Shown one piece after another: positions 56,677 to 56,967 of a DNA stretch of 56,967 nucleotides. The stretch lies in contig JAGBZX010000030.1 of the NCBI GenBank assembly GCA_017628025.1, positions 1 through 56,967 on the forward strand. The letters run 5' to 3'. Made by a program: the position numbers and the translations under genes. The notes beneath the pieces are model-generated. The model did no database searches. It was not told the origin of the DNA and saw only the letters and a list, made by a program, of their open reading frames with translations. Source of the DNA: Kiritimatiellia bacterium. Lineage in GTDB: Bacteria > Verrucomicrobiota > Kiritimatiellia > RFP12 > UBA1067. Numbering within the stretch: the first letter of the stretch is position 1; every line of letters starts with the position of its first letter.

Positions 56677-56967
56677 CTATTTCCCGACCTTAATAACAAT
56701 TCCTGCTTTACCGCAACCATAAGAGTCAACATAATTCAATGCATCGTCATCACATAAAACATACAGGTTCAATCCTCCGCTCAACCCTATCGGATCTTTG
56801 GAGAGCCACCGGCCGGTTTCTGCATCGTACCACCGCATGCGGAAGTTGACGAGGCCTGTCGCCGCCGACCACTCGCGGCACTGGAAGCGGTAGCGGAGCG
56901 AAGCGAGCGCAGGGACGGCAACTTCCTCGCCCAAGACGTTGCCCCATGCGTCGTACTGCCAACGGGC
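56677..56967 (-). CDS. Rhs protein, 3' end of core domain (5' part outside the window)
   Basis: The frame is open to the window edge (ARWQYDAWGNVLGEE). It carries the conserved Rhs-associated core end: FRMRWYDAETGRWLSKDPIGL, then SGGLNLYVLCDDDALNYVDSYG, after which Rhs proteins switch to a variable toxin. Here only 12 residues follow (CGKAGIVIKVGK) before TAG. Base composition changes from GC-rich to AT-rich just after LSGGLN, i.e. at the core/tail junction. Confidence 0.85.
   Translation of the reverse strand, partial: ARWQYDAWGNVLGEEVAVPALASLRYRFQCREWSAATGLVNFRMRWYDAETGRWLSKDPIGLSGGLNLYVLCDDDALNYVDSYGCGKAGIVIKVGK

Noticed and set aside
56677-56679. TAG recoded as an amino acid, giving an intact Rhs toxin
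   Set aside because: TAG terminates other genes here, such as the M3 peptidase at 279, so genome-wide recoding is not supported.
1-56967. CRISPR array, insertion sequence or prophage
   Set aside because: No regularly spaced repeats, transposase, integrase or phage structural genes were seen.

Overview
All supported genes in this 57 kb window lie on the minus strand, so transcription runs from high to low coordinates. The gene content suggests a Gram-negative anaerobe or gut bacterium of the PVC group (Kiritimatiellota, Lentisphaerota or relatives): CMP-KDO synthetase (outer membrane), type II secretion pseudopilins, TonB, two GH97 enzymes with a GH2 beta-galactosidase and a GH84-like protein, and an rhs locus. 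The phylum is an inference from gene style; no rRNA is present. Coding density is very high. No gap exceeds about 150 bases and most neighbours overlap by ATGA or are separated by a few bases.

Layout in transcription order (right to left). (1) 54568-56967: GC-rich, damaged rhs locus. An rhs 3' end enters from outside the window and is cut by an in-frame TAG. It is followed by its detached AT-rich tail, an immunity-like ORF, a small membrane protein and a second rhs remnant carrying palindrome-rich mini-insertions. (2) 48983-54514: gspG-H-I-J-K, folD and an rluD-type gene. (3) 43938-48945: GH97, cysteine synthase, nadA, a C_GCAxxG protein, rsmE. (4) 38776-43897: GH84-like secreted enzyme, potD-type lipoprotein, M20 peptidase. 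(5) 30080-38747: GH2, GH97, RNA m5U methyltransferase, miaB, glycosyltransferase. (6) 20577-29935: envelope-centred operon with a NagX-like acyltransferase, TPR-like membrane protein, MurU-AmgK fusion, unknown 691-aa protein, kdsB, azlC, an AzlD/ExbD-like fusion and a Na/Pi cotransporter. (7) 17113-20545: thrS, epimerase, tonB. (8) 15464-17047: glycyl-tRNA synthetase. (9) 8308-15436: pyrH, frr, a Pro/Ala-rich membrane protein, an ABC-2 system, murI, a TsaC-Maf fusion, folB. (10) 279-8214: paired MsbA-like ABC exporters, then fba, purM and an M3 oligopeptidase. (11) 1-240: tRNA-Gly, tRNA-Leu, tRNA-Ser.

Transcription units can be mapped because almost every unit begins at a nearly identical extended -10 element, TGATATAATA on the minus strand, usually just after (or with its -35 inside) the end of the preceding gene. 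At four genes (an ABC exporter, glycyl-tRNA synthetase, pyrH and a GH97 gene) this -10 is only 8-9 bases from the ATG and no Shine-Dalgarno fits, so leaderless mRNAs are predicted. Other units have 25-50 base leaders with good ribosome sites. No convincing intrinsic terminator was seen.

The most unusual items are the TsaC-Maf fusion, the AzlD protein carrying an ExbD/TolR-like periplasmic domain, the MurU-AmgK fusion beside an unrecognised 691-aa protein, the GH84-like secreted enzyme, and the small palindrome-rich insertions in the rhs remnant.
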